Positions 45,090 through 53,537 of a stretch of DNA of 64,000 bases are shown piece by piece; the stretch's first letter is position 1, and every line of letters begins with the position of its first letter. The position numbers and the translations under genes were made by a program. A model generated the notes under the pieces. The model had not been told where the DNA came from, did not search any database, and saw nothing but the letters and a program-made list of their open reading frames with translations. Origin of the DNA: Bacteroidia bacterium (GTDB lineage: Bacteria; Bacteroidota; Bacteroidia; Bacteroidales; UBA932); NCBI GenBank assembly GCA_030537315.1, contig JAUNNZ010000005.1, forward strand, positions 1 through 64,000, given 5' to 3'.

Positions 45090-46721
45090 ATGAGACGTTT
45101 GTCATTCATTCTCCTGGCAGTCAGCATTTTAGTTACGGGCTGCACGGGTAAACTCAAATCTCCTGACGGAAAAGTAAAGGTTGAAATCCTCGAAAGCGGT
45201 ATGCAGATCCTCTACAGGGGGGAGCCTGTCCAGTGCATCGAGACGGCATTCGCTCTTGAGCCCGGCGTGAACGTCGAGATCAAGGTCCGCAACGACGGTG
45301 TCGCTTTCAGATATCTCCAGAAGGAAATCCAGACTTCCTATATCATCCCTGAAGGAGCGAACAGATGGCAGGGCAGATATGCCCATACCGGTTATGAGGC
45401 ACTCTTCCCGAAAGCGGATTCTTCCGTTCCCGGGAAATGGATATATCCGCTTCTCGTCGAATATTCCGACGGCGTCTTCGGCTTCATCGCCGAAGCCGGT
45501 ATCGAGCGCGGCCACAGCTGCTCCCATCTTCTCACCGGGGAGGAGCAGGGCCGCTATTTCATCGAGACTATGGATGAGGATCCCCAGTATGACGTCACCC
45601 CGTGGCGTATCGTGGTCCTCGGCAATCTTGAGACCATAGTCGCATCAACGATGATCACAGACCTTTCAGAGCCTTGCAGGATAGAGGATACATCTTGGAT
45701 CAAGCCGGGCGTGTCATCGTGGATATATTGGGCCTACAACCACGGTTCCAAGGATTTCGACATCATCTGTTCATACATAGACCTTGCCGCGGAAATGGGC
45801 TGGCCTTACTGTCTCGTCGACTGGGAGTGGCCTCAGATGGAAGGCGGCAAGACCATAGAGGACGTAATGGCCTATGCGAATCAAAAGGGCGTACGCATCA
45901 ATCTGTGGTACAATTCCGGCACCAGCTGGACAGGCCCGGGCTCTCCTCAGCCGGAGGACCGCCTCCGCACCCCTGAGGCACGCGAGCAGGAATTCGCCTG
46001 GCTCGAATCCATGGGCGTAGCAGGTGTCAAAGTCGACTTCTTCTCCGAAGACGGCGCCGAAATGGTGAACTACTATATAGATCTCCTCGAAGATGCCGCA
46101 AAGCATCACCTTCTCGTCGACCTCCACGGAAGCACCACCCCTCGCGGATGGCAGCGCACCTGGCCTAACCTTATGTCGATGGAAGGCGTATACGGCGCAG
46201 AGTGGTACAACAACGTGCCGTTTTTCACAAAGCTGGCCGCGTCACACAACGCGACCCTTCCTTTCACCCGCGGCCTGATGGGTCCTATGGATTACACCCC
46301 TTGCACGTTCTCCGATTCACAGCATCCGCACATCACGACTTACGCGCACGAACTTGCGCTCCCTGTCCTCTTCCAGTCAAGTCTGCAGCATATGGCAGAC
46401 AAGCCTGAAGCATATCTGAGCCAGCCTCAGGAGGTTATCGACTTCTTAAAGGAACTGCCTTCAGTGTGGGACGAGACAAAGCTTCTCAGCGGATATCCCG
46501 GCCATCACACCGTGATGGCGCGCCGCAGCGGTGACGTCTGGTTCGTGGGCGGAATCAATGGTACAGACGAGACCCTCACCCTGGAATTCCCGGAGCTCAA
46601 AGGCGACATCACCCTCTTCGCCGACGGATCAGAAGACCGTGAGTTCGCAATTTCAAAGCAGACATCGGTCAAGTCGGTGGAATGCCGTCCCAACGGCGGT
46701 TTCGTCTGTCTTGTCAAGTAA
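45090..46721 (+). CDS. Short GH97 glycosidase lipoprotein
   Basis: A 543-residue lipoprotein (lipobox LVTGC, Cys18), about 100 residues shorter than the usual GH97 length of 640-700. The catalytic barrel is normal: VDWEWPQMEGG, RINLWYNSGTSW, GVKVDFFSEDG with Asp316 at the position of the retaining-type nucleophile, and LLVDLHGSTTPRGWQRTWPN. The loss is in the N-terminal beta-sandwich: after SPDGKVKVEI the protein runs quickly into RNDGVAFRYLQKE, which in full-length members lies much later. Family members are alpha-glucosidases or alpha-galactosidases; the KVDFF signature favours a retaining alpha-galactosidase-like mechanism. It starts 49 bases after the HTCS gene. Confidence 0.85.
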   Translation: MRRLSFILLAVSILVTGCTGKLKSPDGKVKVEILESGMQILYRGEPVQCIETAFALEPGVNVEIKVRNDGVAFRYLQKEIQTSYIIPEGANRWQGRYAHTGYEALFPKADSSVPGKWIYPLLVEYSDGVFGFIAEAGIERGHSCSHLLTGEEQGRYFIETMDEDPQYDVTPWRIVVLGNLETIVASTMITDLSEPCRIEDTSWIKPGVSSWIYWAYNHGSKDFDIICSYIDLAAEMGWPYCLVDWEWPQMEGGKTIEDVMAYANQKGVRINLWYNSGTSWTGPGSPQPEDRLRTPEAREQEFAWLESMGVAGVKVDFFSEDGAEMVNYYIDLLEDAAKHHLLVDLHGSTTPRGWQRTWPNLMSMEGVYGAEWYNNVPFFTKLAASHNATLPFTRGLMGPMDYTPCTFSDSQHPHITTYAHELALPVLFQSSLQHMADKPEAYLSQPQEVIDFLKELPSVWDETKLLSGYPGHHTVMARRSGDVWFVGGINGTDETLTLEFPELKGDITLFADGSEDREFAISKQTSVKSVECRPNGGFVCLVK

Positions 46722-46740
46722 AACATAAAACATTCCTCAT

Positions 46741-49020
46741 ATGAAAAGATTGTTCCTGGCAGCAGCACTGATTGTTTCGGCACTTGCTTCCGCCCAGAAT
46801 GTCAAGGTTGAATTCTACACTCCGACCACGGTCCGGATCGTGAAGGGCGAGAAGGCCCCGGAGGGCAGCTATGCCGTAACAGCATCGCCGGAGGAGGTGA
46901 AGGTTAAGGTTTCAAAGGGGAAGAACTCCGCGACCTATATGTCTTCAAAGCTTACCGTCACCGTAAAGGATGACAAGGTGAGCTTCTCCGTAAACGGCCG
47001 TGCCGTTCTCAGCGAGAAGGAATCCTCTGCCCTCAGCCAGACATTCGTCCTTGACCCGGACGAAGCCATTTACGGCCTCGGCATCCTTCAGGACGGCGCC
47101 CTCAGCCTGCGCGGCAAGAAGCGCTACATGATACAGGGCAATACCGAGGATTTCGTATCGATTGTCCATTCCGTGAAGGGCTATGCCATTTTCTGGGACA
47201 ACACTTCTCCGACCACCTTCGAGGACAATGCCGACGGTATGTCATTCACTTCCGAGGTGGGCGATGCGATTGACTACTATTTCATCTACGGCGGCAGCGC
47301 CGACGGCGTCATTGCCGGAATACGCCAGCTCACCGGCACTGTTCCGATGCTTCCGAAGTGGAGCTACGGCTTCATGCAGAGCCGCGAGCGCTACAAGAGC
47401 AGCGCCGAGCTTCTCGGCGCGCTGCACGGCTACCGCGAGCGCAACATTCCTCTGGACTGCATCATCCAGGACTGGCAGTACTGGGGAAACAATTACCAGT
47501 GGAATGCCATGGAGTTCCTCAACGAGGATTTCCGCCGTCCGCAGGCGATGATCGACGAAGTCCACGCGCAGGGCGCGCATATGATGATATCCATCTGGGC
47601 ATCCTTCGGCCCTATGACGAAGCCGTACCGCGAACTCGATGCAAAAGGGCTGCTGTTCGACTTCAGCACCTGGCCTCAGTCGGGCCTCAGCGACTGGCCG
47701 CCGCGCCGTGACTATCCGTCCGGCGTGCGCCCTTACAATCCGTATATGGCGGAGGCCCGCGACATCTACTGGAAACACCTTCTCCGCCTGGAGAATATGG
47801 GAATAGACGCCTGGTGGATGGATTCCACCGAGCCTGACCACCTTGATTTCAAGGACTCCGACCTTGACGTGGAGACCGGTGTGGGCTCATTCCGCAAGGT
47901 CCGCAATGCCTTCCCGCTCCTTTCTGTCAGCGGTGTTGTCGAGAACCAGCTGAAGGTTTCTGACAGACGACCAATGATCCTTACCCGCTCCGCGTGGGCA
48001 GGTCAGCAGCGCACAGGTGCAAATACCTGGAGCGGCGATGTCCAGTCAACCTGGGATGACTTCCGTCATCAGATTCCAGCCGGCCTCGGCTTCGCTCTTA
48101 CCGGCAACCCGAATTTCAATTCGGACTGCGGCGGCTTCTTCCCGTCGGGGTACAACAAACCGGGCGTGACGCAGACCTGCTCGCAGAACCCTCTGTTCCA
48201 GGAACTTTATGTGCGCTGGCTCCAGTATGGACTGTTCTGCCCGATGATGCGCAGCCACGGAGAGTCTTCGCGCCGCGAGATATGGGAGTTCGGTGAGTCC
48301 GGCACCCCTGTCTATGATGCGATAGAGAAGACCATCAGATTCAGGTACAAGCTTATGCCGTATATCTACAGCACCGCCTGGGAGGTCTCTTCACAGAACG
48401 GCACTTTCCAGCGCGCGCTGTTCATGGATTTCAAGAGTGACAGGAATGTCTGGAACCTTGAATCCGAATTCATGTTCGGCCGCAACCTTCTCGTTGCGCC
48501 TGTCAACAGGGCTCTTTTCACGAGGGAGAATCGGGAGTGGTCTGAAGAGTCAGTCAACTGGAACGAGTCAAAGGAATTCCAGGTTTACCTTCCTGCAGGA
48601 TGCAAGTGGTATGAACTCTCCACCGGAAAGAAATACAACGGTGGCAGTAACGTCACCGTCAGCGCAGGCCTTTCGGACATACCTGTGTTCGCCCGGGCGG
48701 GAAGCATTCTTCCGGTATATGAAAATGACATCAACTATGTAGGCGAGAAGCCTATGGATGACCTTACAATACTCGTATACGACGGCGCGAACGGAGAATT
48801 CACCCTCTACGAGGACGAAGGTGACAACCATAATTACGAAAAAGGCAAGTATTCCACCATCAAGATGACCCTCAGGGGCAACAACTTCACCATTGGTGAC
48901 AGGAAAGGCCGTTTTGAAGGAATGTCCGACACCAGGAAATTCAAGGTATGCTTTGTCGGTTCCGGGCGGACTGTGGACGTTGACTATAAAGGCAGAGCCG
49001 TAAGTCTCTTTGTCAGGTAA
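46741..49020 (+). CDS. Secreted GH31 alpha-glycosidase
   Basis: A 759-residue exported GH31 enzyme (signal peptide to ASAQ, residue 19). The N-terminal galactose-mutarotase-like sandwich includes YGLGILQDGALSLRG. The TIM barrel has DCIIQDWQYWG, nucleophile Asp361 in AWWMDSTEPD and acid/base Asp433 in WSGDVQST. Unlike the other GH31 at 10091 it has no PA14 insert, and the C-terminal region carries the extra DUF5110-like sandwich (EFTLYEDEGDNHNYEKG). Activity may be alpha-xylosidase or alpha-glucosidase. The last 11 bases overlap the next gene, so translation is coupled. Confidence 0.88.
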   Translation: MKRLFLAAALIVSALASAQNVKVEFYTPTTVRIVKGEKAPEGSYAVTASPEEVKVKVSKGKNSATYMSSKLTVTVKDDKVSFSVNGRAVLSEKESSALSQTFVLDPDEAIYGLGILQDGALSLRGKKRYMIQGNTEDFVSIVHSVKGYAIFWDNTSPTTFEDNADGMSFTSEVGDAIDYYFIYGGSADGVIAGIRQLTGTVPMLPKWSYGFMQSRERYKSSAELLGALHGYRERNIPLDCIIQDWQYWGNNYQWNAMEFLNEDFRRPQAMIDEVHAQGAHMMISIWASFGPMTKPYRELDAKGLLFDFSTWPQSGLSDWPPRRDYPSGVRPYNPYMAEARDIYWKHLLRLENMGIDAWWMDSTEPDHLDFKDSDLDVETGVGSFRKVRNAFPLLSVSGVVENQLKVSDRRPMILTRSAWAGQQRTGANTWSGDVQSTWDDFRHQIPAGLGFALTGNPNFNSDCGGFFPSGYNKPGVTQTCSQNPLFQELYVRWLQYGLFCPMMRSHGESSRREIWEFGESGTPVYDAIEKTIRFRYKLMPYIYSTAWEVSSQNGTFQRALFMDFKSDRNVWNLESEFMFGRNLLVAPVNRALFTRENREWSEESVNWNESKEFQVYLPAGCKWYELSTGKKYNGGSNVTVSAGLSDIPVFARAGSILPVYENDINYVGEKPMDDLTILVYDGANGEFTLYEDEGDNHNYEKGKYSTIKMTLRGNNFTIGDRKGRFEGMSDTRKFKVCFVGSGRTVDVDYKGRAVSLFVR

Positions 49021-51703
49021 GAAGCTCATATTGGCCATTGCGGTGCTTCTGAACGTATGTTCTGCGTTCGGAAGGGAGTTCCATTGCATCAATGACGAGC
49101 TGGGCCTTGCAATCCGCCAGACTGCGTCGGTATGTGAGGATGAGCACGGCTTTATCTGGGCCTCCTACAAGCTCGGGGTCGTGCGTTTCACTTTTGACGG
49201 CAGCAAGACATACCGTCTGCCGCGTGAAGGTCAGGCGGTCAATATCAACCGCCTCACATACGGCAATCACAAACTCTACGCCCACGCCGACTGCGGCCTC
49301 GTGTATGTCTATAACGAGGCGCAGGACCGCTTTGAACGCCTCTGTGATTTCGCGGAGGTGGCGAATGTCAACTATTTCGCCATCAACCAGATGCTTGTCG
49401 CGCCTGACGGCAGTCTGATTGCCGCGACTTCAGTCGGTATACTGAAGTATAGCGAATGCGGAGGATTGTCAACAATCCTCGATGAAAACCGTGCCCCGAA
49501 TTATTCATCGATCTGCTTCGATGAAAACGGCAATCTGCTTGCGGTTTCGCGCTGCGGCCTGTTCCGCGTCAATCTGCAGGACGGAGGTGTCGAGGCTCTG
49601 ACCGATGGGGACAGGCGCCTTAACGCGACGTCACTTTACCTTGACGCCGCGCGGCAGAGACTGTGGATAGGTACCCGTTACCTCGGCCTGTATTACCTTG
49701 AACTGTCTGACTATTCACTCCATCAGATCAAGGACGCGCCTACGTATTGGTGCAGTACTATCAGACCTTATGGTGATGATATGATCATTGTCAGCTATGA
49801 CGGTGGGGGGCTCTGGTTCCGCAACGCTTCCGACGGCTCTCTCGTCGAAGTCGAGAGCGAGAACAACGATGACAAGACCCGTCTCGGCTCGAACGGTGTA
49901 TATGACGTTTTCCGCGATCACGACAATGTGTTCTGGATTGCGACGTACAGCGGCGGACTTTATTATTTCCGTGACGAAATAACACCGGTGAACTGCATCA
50001 GGCACAGGGTGAACGACAGCAATTCGCTTGTCAACGACCATGTGAACGATGTCTTTGAGAATTCATGTATAACGGCCGTCGCCACGGACGGAGGCGTGAG
50101 TCTTATGAGATATTCCGAGCAGCGCTGGTCCCATATATGCACGGGCAACACCTGTAAGGCGATTCATCTTGACCGGAAGGGCCGTCTTTGGGTCGGCACC
50201 TTCGGCAACGGCTTCTTCGTCTACGACGCCGCAACCCTCAAGGAACTTGAACATCACAACCAGGCCCTTGTCCCCGACGGCAGGAATCCGAACATCGTGC
50301 TTGATTTCGTGGAGGACAATGACGGGGATATGTGGATATTGGGCAACCGCGTGATGCTGCGCAAGGATGCGCAGACCGGAAAATATCAGGAATATGAGCC
50401 GTACAACATACAGGGCGGCTGCATCGGCCCGGACGGACTGCTGTACCTTGCCTGCATGCACGGATTGCTTGCTTTCGACAAGAACACGATGTATGAGAGA
50501 ACGCTTGCCGAAGGTATGATGACGGATGTGGCCGCGACATCCGATGGTGTCTGGGCCACGACTTCCGGAAGGGGAGTGCTCTTCTGCGAAACCCCGTCGG
50601 GTGCCTGCAGATATGTGGATATGAATGCAGGCCTGCATTCCAATTTCGTGAACTCAGTGCTTGTGGAGGGGGACAAGCTCTGGCTTGGCAACGAAGTCGG
50701 CCTTGACTGCTATGACACGGTCTCCGGCAAGGTCGAGACATTCCCGAATATCACCGATTTCTCCCGCAGCAACTTCAACATCGGCGCATGCTGGCTCAAG
50801 CCGGACGGAGTCCAGCTCTGGGGAACCCAGTCGGGCCTGCTGAGGTTCGACCCCAATCTTATCAGATGCGGGAAGCCGAGGATGCAGCTCTATGTTGAAG
50901 ATATCGTGTTCTCGGGAGTTTCTGTGCGTGACCTGCAGGGCACGGAAAACGTTTTGCCTGCCAATGACCTGAAGGAACTTACGGTCAAATATTCCCAGCG
51001 CAATGCCATTTTCCACTTTGTGGTGACCGGAGGGAATCACGAAGACTATCGTTTCCGCTGGAGGATGGAGAGGATTGACGGAGCCTGGTCGCCGCTCTCA
51101 TCCACTTCGTCCTGCCGCTTCACGCGGCTGAACATAGGAAAGAACAATTTCCATCTTCTCCTGACGGACATTTCCGGCAACGAAACCATCGACAGCTGGA
51201 ATATGACCATCACCGTAAAGCCTCCGTTCTGGCTCAGCTGGTGGTTCGTCATAATCGAGCTCGCATTGCTGTATTTCCTGGTATATTCGGCGTGGACGCT
51301 GTATGCCGGCAAGATCAAGAGCCGTTTCGTGTCTGTGATGGGCATCACCAGGGAAGTGGAAAGCCAGATGCCGGAGGAGGATCTTGAACATCTTGACGAT
51401 CCGTTCGTGAAGAAAGCCGTAAGCGTGGTATATGCCCACATCCAGGACCCATCCTTCGACAAGGACCTTTTCGCGCAGGAGATGAACGTCAGCGCGTCAT
51501 CTCTCTACAAGAAGCTGAAGGCGCAGTCCGACCAGTCTCCATCCGAGTTCATCAAGACCATCAGGATGACCAATGCGCTCAAGCTTCTCCAGTCGCACAA
51601 GTACACTGTGACGGAAGTCGGAGAAATGTGCGGATATTCGTCTTCCAGCTACTTCAGTACGGCTTTCAAGTCGTTCTACGGCAAATCCCCGAACGAAATC
51701 TAG
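49010..51703 (+). CDS. Membrane-tethered propeller-AraC regulator without kinase domains
   Basis: An 897-residue regulator with the outer plan of an HTCS but no histidine kinase and no receiver. The start is a TTG at 49010 that overlaps the GH31 stop and opens a signal peptide (KKLILAIAVLLNVCSAFG). The periplasmic part has Reg_prop repeats (HGFIWASYKLGVV, RLWVGTFGNGFFVYD, DMWILGNRVMLRKD) and a Y_Y_Y domain (about 625-735). One membrane helix (WWFVIIELALLYFLVYSAW, about 745) is followed after a short linker by an AraC helix-turn-helix ending in SSYFSTAFKSFYGKSPNEI. It would have to regulate DNA from the membrane. It lies immediately upstream of a promoter with direct repeats. Confidence 0.88.
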   Translation: MSGKKLILAIAVLLNVCSAFGREFHCINDELGLAIRQTASVCEDEHGFIWASYKLGVVRFTFDGSKTYRLPREGQAVNINRLTYGNHKLYAHADCGLVYVYNEAQDRFERLCDFAEVANVNYFAINQMLVAPDGSLIAATSVGILKYSECGGLSTILDENRAPNYSSICFDENGNLLAVSRCGLFRVNLQDGGVEALTDGDRRLNATSLYLDAARQRLWIGTRYLGLYYLELSDYSLHQIKDAPTYWCSTIRPYGDDMIIVSYDGGGLWFRNASDGSLVEVESENNDDKTRLGSNGVYDVFRDHDNVFWIATYSGGLYYFRDEITPVNCIRHRVNDSNSLVNDHVNDVFENSCITAVATDGGVSLMRYSEQRWSHICTGNTCKAIHLDRKGRLWVGTFGNGFFVYDAATLKELEHHNQALVPDGRNPNIVLDFVEDNDGDMWILGNRVMLRKDAQTGKYQEYEPYNIQGGCIGPDGLLYLACMHGLLAFDKNTMYERTLAEGMMTDVAATSDGVWATTSGRGVLFCETPSGACRYVDMNAGLHSNFVNSVLVEGDKLWLGNEVGLDCYDTVSGKVETFPNITDFSRSNFNIGACWLKPDGVQLWGTQSGLLRFDPNLIRCGKPRMQLYVEDIVFSGVSVRDLQGTENVLPANDLKELTVKYSQRNAIFHFVVTGGNHEDYRFRWRMERIDGAWSPLSSTSSCRFTRLNIGKNNFHLLLTDISGNETIDSWNMTITVKPPFWLSWWFVIIELALLYFLVYSAWTLYAGKIKSRFVSVMGITREVESQMPEEDLEHLDDPFVKKAVSVVYAHIQDPSFDKDLFAQEMNVSASSLYKKLKAQSDQSPSEFIKTIRMTNALKLLQSHKYTVTEVGEMCGYSSSSYFSTAFKSFYGKSPNEI

Positions 51704-51713
51704 CGGATTTATC

Positions 51714-51746
51714 CAATTTCAAAAGTTATTTATTCAATTTCGAAAG
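51714..51746 (+). promoter_or_regulatory. 21-bp-spaced direct repeats, candidate AraC-type operator
   Basis: CAATTTCAAAAG at 51714-51725 recurs as CAATTTCGAAAG at 51735-51746, one mismatch in twelve, with a period of 21 bp (two helical turns). The second copy ends 20 bp before the -7 element at 51767, so it covers the -33 region. AraC-family activators usually bind such same-face direct repeats next to the core promoter. The obvious candidates to bind it are the regulator just upstream (49010) or the HTCS (41084). Confidence 0.5.
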
Positions 51747-51766
51747 CCGTTCTTGGAGCGGCTTTC
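51742..51766 (+). terminator. Possible terminator of the GH97-GH31-regulator genes
   Basis: GAAAGCCG at 51742-51749 pairs perfectly with CGGCTTTC at 51759-51766 around a 9-base loop. The U-tract after it is short and interrupted. The right arm touches the -7 promoter element, and the left arm overlaps the second operator-like repeat. Confidence 0.5.
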
Positions 51767-51774
51767 TATCTTTG
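51767..51774 (+). promoter_or_regulatory. -7 promoter element for the downstream GH43-GH8-GH95 genes
   Basis: TATCTTTG followed by CA is a perfect TAnnTTTG match. No TTTG stands at -33; the direct repeats end exactly there instead, as expected for an activator-dependent promoter. The start site would be about 51779-51782. Confidence 0.6.
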
Positions 51775-51778
51775 CATT

Positions 51779-51925
51779 GTCAGGAGTCTTGCCTGACGAT
51801 TAAGTTCCCGCTACGGCCGTTTTATACGGCGCCGGACTTGAACTATAAAAGAATATATTGGTTAAATTGTGTTATTAGTTTGATTCGAAACCTCGTCGCA
51901 GTGATGCAACGAGGTTTTTTCTTTA
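51779..51925 (+). ncRNA. Structured leader or small RNA ending in a terminator
   Basis: From the predicted start site the RNA begins with a hairpin (GTCAGG at 51779-51784 with CCTGAC at 51792-51797). Next comes a longer stem-loop closed by AGTTC near 51803 and GAACT near 51840, with GGCCG and CGGCGCC arms inside. It ends in a strong terminator: AACCTCGT at 51889-51896 pairs with ACGAGGTT at 51909-51916, then a U-run. This makes an RNA of roughly 140 nt that stops about 50 bases before the next start codon. It may be an attenuator of the downstream operon or a free small RNA; the sequence alone does not decide. No known riboswitch class is recognised. Confidence 0.5.
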
Positions 51926-51971
51926 ATTTTTGCTAAATTGCAAGACTTAATTGGAACTAATAATCCATTAT

Positions 51972-53531
51972 ATGAAGAATATAATTTTAACCTTTGTCCT
52001 GTGCCTCGGCGTACTGTGCTCCTGCTCACAGCCTAAGAATGCCGTGGCCGTCAATCCGCTCACTTATTCCGACACTCCGGACCCTGACGTCCTCAGGGTG
52101 GGGGATGACTATTATCTGGTCACCACTACAATGTATTTCTGTCCCATGGTGCCAATAATGCACTCGAAGGACCTGGTGCACTGGAGCATCGTGAGCTATG
52201 TAACACCTGACCTGGGCGATGAGGAGCAGTACCTGTTCCAGAACGGACGCAACGCATACGGCAAGGGTCAGTGGGCTACATCCCTCCAGTATCATGAGGG
52301 GTGGTTCTACGTTCTCTTCATCACGAACGACCTTCACAAGACATTCATTTACCGCACCCGGGATGCAAAGAAGAGCAACTGGGAGCAGGTTGCCGTCATA
52401 GATGACTTCTTCCACGACGCGTCGCTTCTCTTCGATGAAGACGGCCGCAACTATGTCGTATTCGGCAACCGCGAGCTCCGCGTGGTTGAACTGGAATCCG
52501 ACCTGTCGGGCGTGAAGGAAGGCGGCGTGAACGAGCTTATAGTCGACTTCAACCCTGAAGGATTCATCCTTTGCGCAGAAGGCACCCGCTTCTATCATAT
52601 AGGTGACTATTATTATCTGCTCGAAATAGACTGGCCGCGCGGAGGACACCGCACGGAGCGCTGCTGGCGCAGCAAGAGCATCACCGGTCCTTATGAGCAG
52701 AAGGTCGTCTGCGACGGCACCATAGGCGGCCGCGGCGACGGTGTCGCCCAGGGCGCAATCGTTGAGACACAGAACGGCGACTGGTATTCCATCATTTTCC
52801 AGGACCACGGCGCCGTCGGCCGTCTGAGCACGCTCCAGCCTGTAACCTGGGTTGACGGCTGGCCGGTTTTCGGTGACAACACCAAGCCTCTCGAGACCTT
52901 CGAGGTCAATCTTCCGGAGTCCGGCGAGGAATATCTCTGGGACAATGACGAGTTCAACAAGAAGGAACTCGCTCTCGTATGGCAGTGGAACCACAAGCCT
53001 CTCGACGGCTGCTGGTCGATCAACAAGGAGCGCAAGGGCTGGCTCCGTCTTACAACGGGCCAGCTTGCCACAGGCATCTCCGATGCACGCAATACGCTTA
53101 CGCAGCGTACCGCCGGCCCTAAGTGCACCAGCATCGTGAAAATGGACGCTTCAGGTCTCAAGGAAGGCGATTTCGCAGGCATCTGCACCTTCCAGAGCAA
53201 CAGGATCGCAATAGGCGTCAAGGCTGAAGAAGGCGACAAGTTCCTCCAGGCTACCGTGGAAGGTTTCCGCCAGCCTCTCAAGGTTCTTGCACATATACCT
53301 GTGGAGGATGAAGTCGTATTCCTCCGTCTGGACTATGACTTCACCGACGACACCGCCACCATGGCATATTCTTACGACCGCAAGACCTGGCTCCAGATAG
53401 ACTACAAGCTCCAGATGCGTTTCACCCTCGATTACTTCACGGGCTACCGCACGGGCCTCTTCTGCTATGCCACCGAGCAGCTTGGCGGTTATGCCGATTT
53501 CGATTATTTCCATCAGCAAGTCACAAAATAA
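51972..53531 (+). CDS. GH43 (subfamily-12-like) lipoprotein
   Basis: A 519-residue lipoprotein (LCSC lipobox, Cys16 or 18). ATG 51972 is chosen because it opens the signal; TTG 51951 upstream adds only seven residues. The opening TYSDTPDPDVLRVGDDYYLV followed by TTTM resembles the GH43 subfamily that includes the Bacteroides xyloglucan arabinofuranosidases. Catalytic candidates are Asp37, Asp149 (HDASLLF) and Glu203 (CAEGTRFY). The C-terminal 200 residues form a second beta-sandwich (DUF1349/GH43_C2 type). It is the first gene after the structured leader and sits 6 bases before the next GH43 gene. It would release arabinofuranose or xylose from side chains. Confidence 0.87.
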   Translation: MKNIILTFVLCLGVLCSCSQPKNAVAVNPLTYSDTPDPDVLRVGDDYYLVTTTMYFCPMVPIMHSKDLVHWSIVSYVTPDLGDEEQYLFQNGRNAYGKGQWATSLQYHEGWFYVLFITNDLHKTFIYRTRDAKKSNWEQVAVIDDFFHDASLLFDEDGRNYVVFGNRELRVVELESDLSGVKEGGVNELIVDFNPEGFILCAEGTRFYHIGDYYYLLEIDWPRGGHRTERCWRSKSITGPYEQKVVCDGTIGGRGDGVAQGAIVETQNGDWYSIIFQDHGAVGRLSTLQPVTWVDGWPVFGDNTKPLETFEVNLPESGEEYLWDNDEFNKKELALVWQWNHKPLDGCWSINKERKGWLRLTTGQLATGISDARNTLTQRTAGPKCTSIVKMDASGLKEGDFAGICTFQSNRIAIGVKAEEGDKFLQATVEGFRQPLKVLAHIPVEDEVVFLRLDYDFTDDTATMAYSYDRKTWLQIDYKLQMRFTLDYFTGYRTGLFCYATEQLGGYADFDYFHQQVTK

Positions 53532-53537
53532 ACCAAT

